From NCBI GenBank assembly GCA_010015805.1, contig ML978127.1:434001-498000 (forward strand): a stretch of DNA of 64,000 nt. Reading direction: 5' to 3'. A program made the translations under genes and the position numbers. How positions within the stretch are numbered: the stretch's first letter is position 1; each line of letters begins with the position of its first letter. This stretch comes from Rhizodiscina lignyota (taxonomy: Eukaryota; Ascomycota; Dothideomycetes; Aulographales; Rhizodiscinaceae). Under the pieces are notes generated by a model that worked only from the letters and a program-made list of their open reading frames with translations, was not told the DNA's origin and ran no database searches. This document shows positions 24,655 through 34,849 of this stretch, one piece after another.

Positions 24655-25668
24655 TCAGAGCTCTCCCACCATGTGCGACCCTTCCCAGCCTACGAAGGAA
24701 ATCCCACCAAGCTTCGTATCCAGTAGATCAGTGCTGAGAATTTCTTTCTTTCTGGCCTTCAACTCATCTACATCCCAGTTCACCCATACGAATTTGCCCC
24801 TGAGAAAGTCGGCTTCGGAACTGGCCAGCCACAAGCAGAAGTGGCCAGACAAATTGACTGCTGCGCTATCAGTTTCGTCTTCTATAATGACCCAAGCGCT
24901 TGACAGTTTCATGGAGCGAGAGAAATGGAGCGAGCAAAGCAGTAAGGAGATTTCTGATAACTTACTGTGATCCATACCACCATGGCCGCTCTTGCGACTC
25001 ATGTCGGTGTCGACGAGGCCGGGGTGAACGTTGACGACGTGTAGCTCGGGATTTTCGAACGCTATGTAGTCGAATAACTTTGTCGCGGCGGCCTTGCTTG
25101 CAGCATAAGCAGACACACCAGCTTCCAGCGGTGGTATGTGGCTAATGCAAGTTGAGATGTGCAGAATATGCGCTCCTTCGACTGCGTATCTGACGAATCC
25201 TTTAACTGTGTATAGCGCTCCCAGAATGTTGGTGTTGAATGCGGTCCACCAGTCCTGCACATCGAAACCTGGGCTGAATACAGGGCGAGGAACTGGCAAA
25301 AACGCGGAGTTACAGACCAAGACATCGATCTTGCCAAAGGTTTGGCTAATCCTGAGGAAGGCATCATCGACCTGCTGCGCGTTGGTGATGTCGGCAAGCA
25401 CGACCAGAACTTCGGTGCCTAGGAATTCCTCTTCGATAGCATGTTTAGTCGCGACAAGCTTCCTCTCAGTCCGGCTGATAATAGCTATCTTAGTGCTTCC
25501 GCCGGCTGCAAAGGCCTTTGCGATGCTAGCGCCGATGCCACTGCCACCGCCGGTGATGACAACAGCCTTGCCTTTCACTGAGAGCTCAGGACGCGACGGT
25601 GATATGGCAGGGTATGATTCGCTATGCCACAGGTTTGTAAGAGATGGAAAAATGGAAGAAGAGGCCAT
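24655..25668 (-). CDS. Short-chain dehydrogenase/reductase (SDR)
   Basis: Seen: the NAD(P)-binding TGGGSGIG motif at ~residues 37-44, a catalytic-type Ser block (ILHISTCIS), the YAASK active-site pair (Tyr/Lys), and a VNVHPGLVDTDM segment as in fungal classical SDRs. NSA stands where many SDRs have NNAG. Exons are 25668-24966 and 24881-24655 for 309 aa. The 84-nt intron (24882-24965) has a GTAAGT donor and TATAG acceptor; it is a multiple of three with no in-frame stop, so an uninterrupted 337-codon frame also exists. Splicing is preferred because it restores the usual alignment into SGHFCLWLASSEA. Substrate unknown: alcohols, ketones or sugars are possible. It lies at the left edge of a group of metabolic genes. 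Confidence 0.88.
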   Translation of the reverse strand: MASSSIFPSLTNLWHSESYPAISPSRPELSVKGKAVVITGGGSGIGASIAKAFAAGGSTKIAIISRTERKLVATKHAIEEEFLGTEVLVVLADITNAQQVDDAFLRISQTFGKIDVLVCNSAFLPVPRPVFSPGFDVQDWWTAFNTNILGALYTVKGFVRYAVEGAHILHISTCISHIPPLEAGVSAYAASKAAATKLFDYIAFENPELHVVNVHPGLVDTDMSRKSGHGGMDHSKLSEISLLLCSLHFSRSMKLSSAWVIIEDETDSAAVNLSGHFCLWLASSEADFLRGKFVWVNWDVDELKARKKEILSTDLLDTKLGGISFVGWEGSHMVGEL

Positions 25669-25995
25669 GTCTGCGGCGGGTTGGGAGTTTGTTGAATGTA
25701 ATCGGTGTAGCTAAACACGCACAGTACTGGTAGACGTATTCAATGACCGCTGCCTCCTTTTAACTACCTTTTCTCCTGGCTTAGCCTTGAAGCCACTCTC
25801 AATCTATAGGCACGCATGACAAATCCTGTCCACCTGCTCCGTGGGACATCTCCGAAGACATTTGCTGCAAACCCCGAAAGGCAGAATTAATATTTCTCGG
25901 AACAACCCACGCGCTATTTCCCGTTATTATTAATTGGATCCCCATCTTACATATGTTGGTTAGCGCGTATCGCAATTATAATACAACTTGCTTCT
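25669..25995. other. Promoter region of the SDR gene
   Basis: 327 bp between the SDR start (minus) and the stop of the transcription-factor gene (minus). AT-rich around 25900-25990. No gene supported. Confidence 0.45.
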
Positions 25996-27728
25996 CTAAA
26001 TGATCATATTTGCCACTAACGTAACCAGGAGGCCAAACGAATCAGCGTAAGCATACCACCTGTCGTGTTGTTTTCCGGCTGCTTCCTTCAACTCAACAAG
26101 GTCACCGTTTTTGAGCATGCCATGCACGGCATTCTTATGTAGGTATTCTGCATAGTCGACTGCCCAGTCCATCTCGTTCTCGGCATTCCACAACGTCATA
26201 GGGGACGGTGCAGGCGAGCAGGAATACTCGGGCATGGCTGGAGACGGTGCTGTAATTGGTGCGTCCATAATGCTGTTTATAATGAGCACGGTAGTTGCAG
26301 TTCTTATGAAACGTGTCAGTGAGGTCCGCCTAACTTCGGGGATATTCGTCTCGCATTGCACTTACCGACGACGCGATTCGAAAAATACCCAGTCCTTCCA
26401 CAGGATCATTTGACCCGTAAGTTCCTCAGAGCTGATGAGATCACCGAATTTTGTGGTGATATGCCTGCATACTGTCTTCACCTCTCTCTTCGTGAGTACG
26501 ATGGGCTTTCTGAGAGGGTTGCATCACGTTTACTCACCTTAATTGAATCCATAAGTTGGGTACCAAAGGCGGTATAGTTATGGTGTCCCTCGATAATCCT
26601 CAGAAGAATGTAGACAACGAGAGATTGTAGCGCCTCTAGAATCTCCCATTTGCTAAAGCTGGGGTGCTATTTGCGATAGCTCTGGTCAGTAATCAGGTCG
26701 TCACTGGATACTAGTATGGATTGAGGTTTTTGGTACGTACCTCGTTCAGCAGTCGCTCCTGTTCGACCCGAATCAGGCCCCAGATCAAGCTTTTATTCGT
26801 TCGTCGGCCATGCAGCAGCATCTTGGCCAGGTTTAGGGCAGCATCGAGAGGACTCAGACGAGTCGTGTCACTTTCAGACAGATACTGATATTTCGGGTGG
26901 ATGAAAGGAGGAACACAACCCCGGTTGGCTACCATGTATGGGTAGGAGCGTAGGATGTGCAGGGCAAGGTCGCTCGTAAGCTCAAGCTCTGGCTCTGAGA
27001 ACTTGCGCCGTTCAAACAATGAGGAAGGATCTCGATAGGCCAGCGATACTGGAATCGAAGATGATGCTTGAAATGATTGCTCCGAGGGAGTTATAATATT
27101 GGACGCAGACTGTAACTCGCCGCTAATACTAGAGGCGTTGACATGAGATCCGAGAGAATAGCCTCCACCCAAGTCAGTCGTTAGGTCAGACATATATAAC
27201 CACTCAGGGCTCAATATGTCATTTTCCCAAGTAAAATTCGTGAGGGAAAGATTTCTGTTTCTGGATGTTTCTTCAGCCTCAGCAGAAGAACTGTCGACGC
27301 CGGGCCTAACATCGTTCGAAGAATGGGCCGGAGCGTCCATAGGAGATAGGCCGGTGAGCTGCAATGAGGCCGTTAGCATAAGGACTACCACTATCTGCTT
27401 CAAAGACTAGGCTGGCTACATTTTGGCTATTCAGGGTGCCATGGTAAGTACATGAGACGCCTTTTGAAGCGCATCGAGAGCAGCCTCCAGTATCTGAGCT
27501 GCAGCGGACCTTGGACCGCACGCATTCATCACACGCCTTCCTTCTAGGCACAGGTCCTGATTGATGTTTCTTCCGGCAATATGAGACGTGTCTGCTCTTG
27601 GCTCGTGCTATATAGCGTTAGTCCGGGTCAAGTGGCCTCGGTAGTCTCTTACCGTTGGTACTGTTAATGTAGAGCTTCTTACACACAGGACAGTGCAGTG
27701 CGTTCCGCCGGCTCACCGGCTCCTCCAT
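25996..27728 (-). CDS. C2HC plus Zn2Cys6 hybrid transcription factor
   Basis: Six exons, 27728-27653, 27607-27420, 27358-26741, 26666-26538, 26475-26366 and 26302-25996, join in phase to 475 aa. Seen: an N-terminal zinc-finger-like module C13-x2-C16-x15-H32-x3-C36, then a Zn2Cys6 cluster C51-x2-C54-x6-C61-x6-C68-x2-C71-x6-C78 with CVRSKVRC. Fungal regulators with a C2H2-type finger directly before a Zn2Cys6 cluster are known. The C-terminal part (WEILEALQSLVVYILLRI, later EMDWAVDYAEYL) looks like the helical regulatory region, here short. Intron 2's donor (GTAGCC at 27419) is weak and could instead be 12 nt further in. The ATG at 27728 is the first in frame with the finger. Its position between the SDR and ThDP-enzyme genes suggests a pathway-specific regulator; that is inference. 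Confidence 0.88.
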
Positions 27729-27954
27729 TTAGGCGAGGCAAGACTGCAGTGCTTTCGCTCACAGTGTAATGATGGAGGAAAAAAATCTTGTCGTCTTCCG
27801 ACTCGGTATGTGTATCGGAGAAGCGAGGGGATTGCCTCCACCTGACAACGGAATTCCGTTGTACAGACTCTACCAAAGCTAAGATAAAGAAGCCCTTTCC
27901 TAATAGAGTTAGAACCCCCGAGCTCCGCGGTCTCTTCCAGACTAGTTTTTGGAC

Positions 27955-29848
27955 TCAATCTTTAACAACAGCATCAATGATGGCACCTGTACCGTTCTGC
28001 ACCGCTACAACCGCTTCTTGCAACGCAGCTTTGAGATCTTCCCACCTGTTTATCTTCCATGTCCTCAAGTGTCCATTGCTGCCAGCTTTGGCGATTCCAC
28101 AATAGTCGGGGCCTTCCATCTTCAAATCAATCGCAAGCTGCTCATCGCTCATGCCTGCAGCAAGGCCACCTGGATGAACATCATTGACGCAGGATCGTGT
28201 TGCCTTCCACCCCCCGTTGTTAAGTACGATAGTCAGAAATGGTGTCTTGTGACGATATGCGGCCCAGAATACGGCACTCGGTGACGAAAACATGAAAGCT
28301 CCATCACCGATGATATTAACGACGAACTTTGACGGCCCTTCGCTCTCTCTGCGGTTACTCGAAGGCGGACTGCCCAAGTCGTACCACTTCAACGCAAGGG
28401 ATATGCCAATGGCAGCTCCACATGCCCATCCCAGACCACTTCCACCCTTGGAGAAGTTAGATCCAGGACGGGATAGCTGCAACTGCTCAGTTAAAGCAAT
28501 TTGATTGGTGATCGCATCGTGCACGAACACGCTATCTTCTGGCACAGTCTCCCGAATGGTGCGGAACAAGAAGTCCTTGGTAAGGAAACCATCAGAAGCA
28601 GGTGCTGCACGCTGTGAGAGGGCCTTGAGACCAGATTCGTAAGTTTGCCTACGATCCGAGACCCCATCCGTCACACTAGACGGTTGGTGTTTAAGAGTGT
28701 AGGTGTGCAACTGTCGTAGTATAGTGTTCGAATCACCATGGAAGGTAGCGTCTGCATATATGTCGAACAGATTCATCATCTCTTTCCTTGGATCAAGGTC
28801 GACGTGAAAAATCGTCGCTTCTGGACTTGGCTTCACTTTAGTCGGTATCCACGGGACATCCGCATCTATTACTAAGATGACATCGGCCGTCTTGATGGCC
28901 TGTCCAGCGCCTGCTGCTCGGGAAAGCCATGCCTCATGTGTGCTTGGGAAACTCATTTCTCGTTGTTCGAAGTCGAAGACCCCCAAGGAATCAACGACAT
29001 CAGCAAGCTGAATCAACGCATTGACCGCTTCGTGATTTCGACCAAGATACCCAGTCACGACGAGAGGTCTTTTAGCTTGAATGATAGCATCGCCAATCAT
29101 CGCAATAGCATGGTCCGGCAGTCCACCAATAGCGCACGAAGGCATCTTCACCTTTCTGGGACGCTCCGTCCTGGACGCCAGAACTTCTCTTGTGGCAGTC
29201 AGATATACTGGTCCAGGTGACCCTGTCGTAGACATCAACAGTGCACGATTCACCATCATTTGCACATGTTCGCCGGCCTTGATCTCATTGGAGTATCTCG
29301 AGAACGGCGCCACCATCATGTGCTGATTCGGGACATCTTGATACCACTGGACATGCTCACTTCGTGAGCCAGGCAGCTCCCCATACAATGTATACGGTGC
29401 CTGGCCCGCGAATATGAGGACTGGCGCTTTTCCGCTCGAGGCATTGTGCAGTCCTTGTCCAAGAGCATTGGTTCCGACATCGACATGAACCAGCACACAT
29501 TGAGGCTTTCCAGTCAGTCGTGCGTAGCCATCAGCGGCTGACATTGCCACGAACTGCGCCGTATCAACATGCTGATGTTGGCCAACTTTGAAGCCCACCG
29601 AGCTTTACCTCGTGCAAAAACAATAGCAACTTTGGCCATTGCTGATCTGGAGAGCTTTGTCGGCGAACGTATGCTTCTATAATACTTGGATGATCGGAGC
29701 CAAGGACTGCAAAAATATAATCTATTCCAGCCTAATATGTATCATCTGTTATTAGTAAAGAGAAATCGGCGCAGAAGGTGCTTTAACTGACCAATGCAAG
29801 GCTCTCCAAGAACGCATCAGCAACTGTATATGATTCACTTTCGCCCAT
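27955..29848 (-). CDS. ThDP-dependent enzyme (decarboxylase/lyase-like)
   Basis: Exons 29848-29792, 29731-29609 and 29553-27955 give 592 aa. Seen: the N-terminal pyrophosphate-domain catalytic Glu at the end of exon 2 (FLHE, Glu60) leading into SAADGYARLTGKPQ, and the ThDP/Mg motif GDG (~476-478) ... NN about 28 residues on. This is the acetolactate synthase / benzoylformate decarboxylase / 2-hydroxyacyl-CoA lyase superfamily. Typical reactions are C-C cleavage or joining at 2-oxo acids with thiamine diphosphate; the exact substrate cannot be told. It is not the biosynthetic acetolactate synthase by context. Upstream and divergent lies a DAL5-type transporter (629 bp shared promoter); downstream is the hybrid transcription factor. 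No peroxisomal PTS1 tripeptide is present at the C-terminus (VKD). Confidence 0.88.
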
Positions 29849-30477
29849 TTTTTACTCAGTGAGATATCTTATTAATCTCACGTCTGTTCATCAACTACGA
29901 TAAATCCAGCGGAGTAGCGACGTGCAAAGTTGCACTGAGAGCGAACGAGGTCTCTTGCTTGCACATGCCGCGAATCACACCATCACCCCAAGCATTTCCC
30001 GGGCCAAAGGGCTATCTCTTAATGAAGTCAAGGAGCACCGGGAAACATTCACCCTGAAAATACCGAATAGTTGCACTGTGGCAAATTTGGCAATCAATCC
30101 GAAAGTGGATCTTCATATCCAGCGAAGATCGTCAGTGGGGCTAGGTACAAGCTGGCGAGTGCTCCAATCAAAGGATCTAATACAGAGGCCGACGTGTCAC
30201 GGACGGCTGAAGACACAAAATACATGGGGCATGTAGTATAGCTGTAACGCGGCCGGGGCTCTATGCCAGATAATGCTTGATTGAACGATGCACTCGTGCG
30301 GGCCTGGTAAGATGGGCCTGTTATTTCCCCGCTATACTCGTGATGGTGGTTACACCAGCTTAGATGCTGCTATGAATAAGATGCCAAAGTCGCATTACAG
30401 TGTCATTTCTGCATTTTCTCTTGCCTATATTTTCCGCTGAAATCGGACTTGCGTGGGGTCGTTTCAACTTTGAGCTC
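29849..30477. promoter_or_regulatory. Shared divergent promoter, ThDP enzyme and transporter
   Basis: 629 bp between two divergent start codons. It includes a CGGCCG palindrome at about 30250 (two CGG half-sites back to back), the kind of element Zn2Cys6 regulators bind, but a single copy is weak evidence. No gene supported inside. Confidence 0.4.
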
Positions 30478-32042
30478 ATGGCGCAAAGTGAGCGAGAGCA
30501 CCAAATAGATGAGCCAGAAAAGGTCGGGCATGAGGTGGGAGTAGAAGAGTCGGCGCAAGAATGGGATCCCGCGATTGAAAGGAAGATTCTCCGCAAGTTG
30601 GACTTTGGCATCCTTCCCGTCCTCTGGTTCCTCTTCCTTGTCTCCTTTGTCGACAGAGGCAATATCGGAAATGCAAAAATTGCTGGAATGACGAAGGACC
30701 TCCACCTAGTCGGTAACCGATACAACGTAGCAGTTCAAGTCTTCACCGCCGCTTATGTTGCGTTCGGCCTTCCTGCGAACATTCTCTTCAAGAAGATTGG
30801 ACCGAGGTCGTTGCCGGCGATGATGTTCCTCTGGGGATTGACGGTCATCGGTCAGGGTGTAACAGCATCGTATCAAGGGTTGGCAGCGTGCCGATTCCTA
30901 GAGGGAATGTGTGAGGCCGGTTTCGTACCAGGCGCAGCGTATTTGATCGGTAGCTACTACAAGAGGGATGAATTTCTGAAGAGATATACATTTTTCTTTG
31001 GAGCCGCTATCGTAGCAGGAGCATTCAACGGTGTAAGTCCTGTAACGCATAATCTATGTAGAGAAGACTGAGAACGCGTAGCTGCTGTCTTATGCCATTG
31101 CGAAAATGGCTGGAGTCGGAGGATATAATGGTTGGCGATGGTAATGGGCCCACTGAAAAACTACCAAGCGTTCGCTGTACTGATGGACCTAGGATTTTCA
31201 TTCTCGAAGGGTGTACAACAGTGCTCGTTGCATCTATCAGCTTCTTTCTGATCGTTCCCTTTCCACAACAAAGCAAGTTCCTCGATCCGAAAGAGAAGAA
31301 AATTCTGCTTGCCAGGCTGGAAGCAGACGGGGCAAATGTGAAGCACGACCAGCTCCGTCTCCTGGATGCTCTTAAAGACTGGAAAATATGGGCTGCAACA
31401 ATGGTCTACATTGGAGCAGAAGAGAACGCAAGCTCGGTCGTGGCGTTCCAGCCGACGGTGTTGAGTGGTCTGGGATATACGTCTTCAGCTGCTCAGGTCC
31501 ACACGATCCCTGTGTATGCCGTGGCGTGGGTCTTGTCGATGACCTGTGCCTTCTTCGCTGATCGACTCCGGCAACGATACATCTTTGCAATGGTCGGTAT
31601 GATCCTGACAACGGTGGGCTTAGCTATAGAAATCGCTCAACCGAAAGCTGCGGGCGCTCGATACGCTGGCATGTTCTTCCTCACTTCTGGCCCGTATATC
31701 GTCATGCCGGTGACTGTCGTATGGCTCGCCATCAATCTCGGAAAGGGATACAAACGCACAGTTGGATTGGGTGTGCTCATTGCCGTTGGGAACTGTGGCG
31801 CGTTAGTCTCAGCCAACGTCTTTTTGACAAGCGAGACTCCGAAATTCCACACAGGTTTCAGCGTCGGAATGGGCATGAACATGCTGTGTGCCATCGGCCT
31901 GACCTGGCTTTACATTGGGCTGAGAATGGAAAATAGAAGGCGAGACAAAACTGAACGGGTTTGGAATGGCACAACGGAAGAAGATCTAGCGCGGCTCCAG
32001 GATCTGGGAGATCAGCATCCGGACTTTCGATACTCTTTATAG
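30478..32042 (+). CDS. MFS anion:cation symporter, DAL5/allantoate-permease type
   Basis: Exons 30478-31032, 31082-31140 and 31193-32042 give 487 aa, the normal length. Seen: a polar N-terminal tail, LRKLDFGILPVLWFLFLVSFVDRGNIGNA as the first helix region, LEGMCEAGFVPGAAYLI in helix 4-5, and the family signature NGWRWIFILEG spanning the exon 2/3 junction. About 12 membrane helices are expected. Family role: plasma-membrane proton symport of small organic anions such as allantoate, ureidosuccinate, nicotinate or aromatic acids. Divergent from the ThDP-enzyme gene and upstream of a flavin monooxygenase, so uptake of the pathway substrate is a reasonable inference. Confidence 0.9.
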
Positions 32043-32985
32043 TCATGCCTCCACGTAGCAGGACAGGGTATATCTAAAATGAAGAATTTCCACGAACTAT
32101 CACTCCTATATGAGATGGATTTAGGGGTTGAAGGTAGACCATAGCAAGTGCCTCTCTCCTATTTCCCGTCTTACCATGCCTATGCCAAATACACTTAGGG
32201 ATACCTATGGGAGTAACTATAGTGTCGAGAGAATTGCGAAACAGACGAAGCATCGCCCAATCGCGAAGGCATTCACACGGCACGATGCTTTAGCAGCAAT
32301 CTCAACGAGCATTAGAGCCAATTGAGCCTCAAGATCGGATATGGAGACAGCACTTCTTGAACATAGACACTTCTTGGACACAGAAACACTAACACTTCTT
32401 GAACACTAACACTTCTTGAACACTAACACTTCTTGAACACTAACACTTCTTGAACACTAACACTTCTTGAACACTAACACTTCTTGAACACTAACACTTC
32501 TTAAGCGCTCTTCAATTTGACTTCGATGCTTAAGACCCTAATAATTGCCCGATTTCACAATGTCTCGAACTCCTGAGGAATCTGAAGGAAATCTGCCGTC
32601 TAGGCGTTCTTTCCGACTCGCTTAATACGCCGACAAATGTAAAGAGTTGGTTAGTAACAGCCCTGCACCAGCTTACATGTAGAGCTCCGACTTAACAGCC
32701 GACAAGAGCATCCGACTGTCTTCCTGCACCACTTTCCCTAGGTGAGAAAAAAGTAGTGCAGCAAGATAGATCTCTTGCAATTCTGAGTAAATGCAGAGTG
32801 TTATCGGATTAAAATAAGCGGTTACCAATCTGGATCTTCCACATGTATCCGATCTTCCGTGAAGCTCTCGGAGAGATATAAGCTCGCGGAGAGATATAAC
32901 TTAAGACGACGACCTGATTACAAGAAGATACCACGCTCTGATGAGTGAAGGTGTCTAATTCTGAGGAAGAGGACAGCCTTCCGCT
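32043..32985. other. Intergenic region with minisatellite and short direct repeat
   Basis: 943 bp between transporter and monooxygenase genes (both plus). It contains a 17-bp tandem repeat (listed separately) and an imperfect direct repeat at ~32863-32900 (CGGAGAGATATAA twice). The remainder has no open frame of interest and may include degenerate repeat sequence. Confidence 0.55.
32391..32502. repeat. 17-bp minisatellite, about 6.6 copies
   Basis: Six perfect copies of AACACTTCTTGAACACT (starts 32391, 32408, 32425, 32442, 32459, 32476) and a 10-bp partial seventh copy. Two degenerate units precede it (~32351-32390). Each unit carries TTCTTGAA, an inverted TTC/GAA pair of the type found in heat-shock elements. 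The array ends ~480 bp upstream of the monooxygenase start. Perfect identity between units indicates recent expansion. Confidence 0.95.
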
Positions 32986-34820
32986 ATGGAAACTGTCGAT
33001 CTATTGATAGTTGGCGCGGGTTAATCCACACTCTCCCCATGTCACACGCTTATCGCTAACTGATCAGCTCAGGATGGCATGGCCTCGCGATGGCGAAGAC
33101 CTTTCTGGAGGTCTGTCCAAATGAGAATGTTCTTATCGTCGACTCTGCTGCCTCAATTGGCGGTGTCTGGGCTCACGAGCGTGTCTACCCTGGACTCAAG
33201 ACCAACAACCTCATCGGTTCATACGAATTCAGTGACTTCCCTATGACTCCTGAGAAATATGGCTGCAAGCAGAAGAGCCACATTCCTGGAGCTACGGTTC
33301 ACAAATACCTTTGCGATGCGGCGCAGCATTTTGACATTACTCGGAGGGTGCGGCTCAAAACGAAAGTCCAAACTGCGCGGCTAGTAGAGGACTCGTCCTG
33401 GATAGTTGATACTGTGGCTCTCTCGGACTCGGAGTCTCCTGGGAATGGAGACAACCTTCAAACAATACTTGCAAGGAGGCTCGTCATTGCAACGGGAACG
33501 ACATCGGAGCCATTCAGGCCGACCTTTGTAAACGAGTCTACATTTGCCGGTCCAATTGTCCACTCGAAAGAGCTCCGTGAACAGTCCCAGGTCCTGGGAG
33601 CTGCTTCAAGTATTGTAGTTGTCGGTGGAAACAAGTCCGCCTTCGATGTTGCCTACACCGCAGCTCAGAATGATACCGAAGTCCACATGGTCATGCGCCC
33701 AAGTGGCGGAGGTCCAAGTTGGGTTTGGCCATCGCGCTTCTCCTTCTTTGGGATCAGCACATCGATCGCAAGGCTCTCCTTCACGAGATTCGTATCGTGG
33801 TTTGATCCCTGTATATGGGCGAGAGACAGCTGGATACGCTGGCTACTGCACAGAACCTGGGTTGGTCGGAAGCTAACAGCGCTATTCTGGACACTATTAC
33901 GGCGGAAGGTTGAGCGGCTCAACGGATATGACAAGCACGAGGCATTACGATTGTTGAAACCGTGGACAAGCCCATATTGGATGGGAAATTCGCTGAGCGC
34001 AAACAACTACGAGGAACCGTGGTTTGCTCTGGCGCGAAGGGGCAAGATCAAAATCCATATTGGAAACGTGGAGTCTCTAGACGAACGCGCTGTGCATTTC
34101 ACGGATGGAACAGTTGTGGATGCAGACGTACTAGTCTGTTGTACGGGCTGGAAAGCCGCACCTCCCATTAGATTCATTCCAGATGACATCCACGCCAGAC
34201 TAGGCCTTCCTGGGTCCATTTACGAGCCGGATCAGGAAACATTACAAGCTGATCGGCACATTTTCTCTCTGTTTCCTGATCTCCACGAAGGGCCTATCAA
34301 ACAGATACCGAGTCCGAGAGGTCGAAGCATCCAAAAGAGGCCAGAGCATCAGCATGAAGGCCAAGCTACTACAGCCTATCGTTTGTACCGCTTCTCCGTT
34401 CCGACAGACCCGCAATTTCTTCGCTATCGAACCATCGCCTTCGCAGGGGCACATCTTTCCGTTCATGCCATTGCGATTGCACAAGTACAGGCGCTATGGA
34501 TCACGGCCTTCTTCCTAGACAGAATTGGAACACTCTCCATCGATCAGCTCACTTCCTCAACGCTGGGTAAGGTCCGCAGTGAGACTGTACTTTATGCGGA
34601 ATTTGAGAGACTGCGACGGCCGCCAGAAGCTGGTGGCTCGGGGCACCGCTACCCAGAAATGGTGTTTGACAGCATGCCGTACGTTGACATGCTGTTGCAG
34701 GAATTGGGGATTCAGATCTATCGGAAAGGGAGTTGGTGGAGAGAGCTGTTCACATCCTACGGAGTCCGCGATTACAAGGGCCTAGTTCAGGAGTGGATGA
34801 AGAGCAATAAGCTGAAATAA
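32986..34820 (+). CDS. Flavin-containing monooxygenase (FAD, NADPH)
   Basis: Exon 1 (32986-33019) ends inside the FAD-binding glycine motif and exon 2 (33073-34820) completes it: VGAGWHGLAMAK, i.e. GxGxxG at residues 10-15; 593 aa in all. Intron 1 has a GCTAAC branch site. Also seen: an SIGGVW block, ATGTTSEPF, a second dinucleotide motif VVGGNKSAFD (~193-202) for NADPH, and CCTGWK. The Baeyer-Villiger signature FxGxxxHxxxW/P-D is not clearly present (FAGPIVHSKELR lies near it), so N/S-oxidation or hydroxylation is as likely as lactone formation. Convergent with the following transporter gene (29 bp between stops). Part of the metabolic island. Confidence 0.88.
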
Positions 34821-34849
34821 AAGACGTTTATATCGCATAATGTTAGCCT

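Noticed and set aside
27306-27551. Stand-alone zinc-cluster frame taken as the start of the transcription factor
   Set aside because: Its first codon is GTG, and the frame continues upstream through a proper acceptor at 27608 to an ATG exon carrying further zinc ligands.
30244-30256. CGGCCG as a regulator binding site in the divergent promoter
   Set aside because: The same hexamer occurs at unrelated places (for example near 14036 and 24461), so one copy is not evidence of binding; mentioned only as a possibility.
32043-32390. Transposon remnant left of the minisatellite
   Set aside because: No terminal repeats, target duplication or transposase-like frame could be found by eye.
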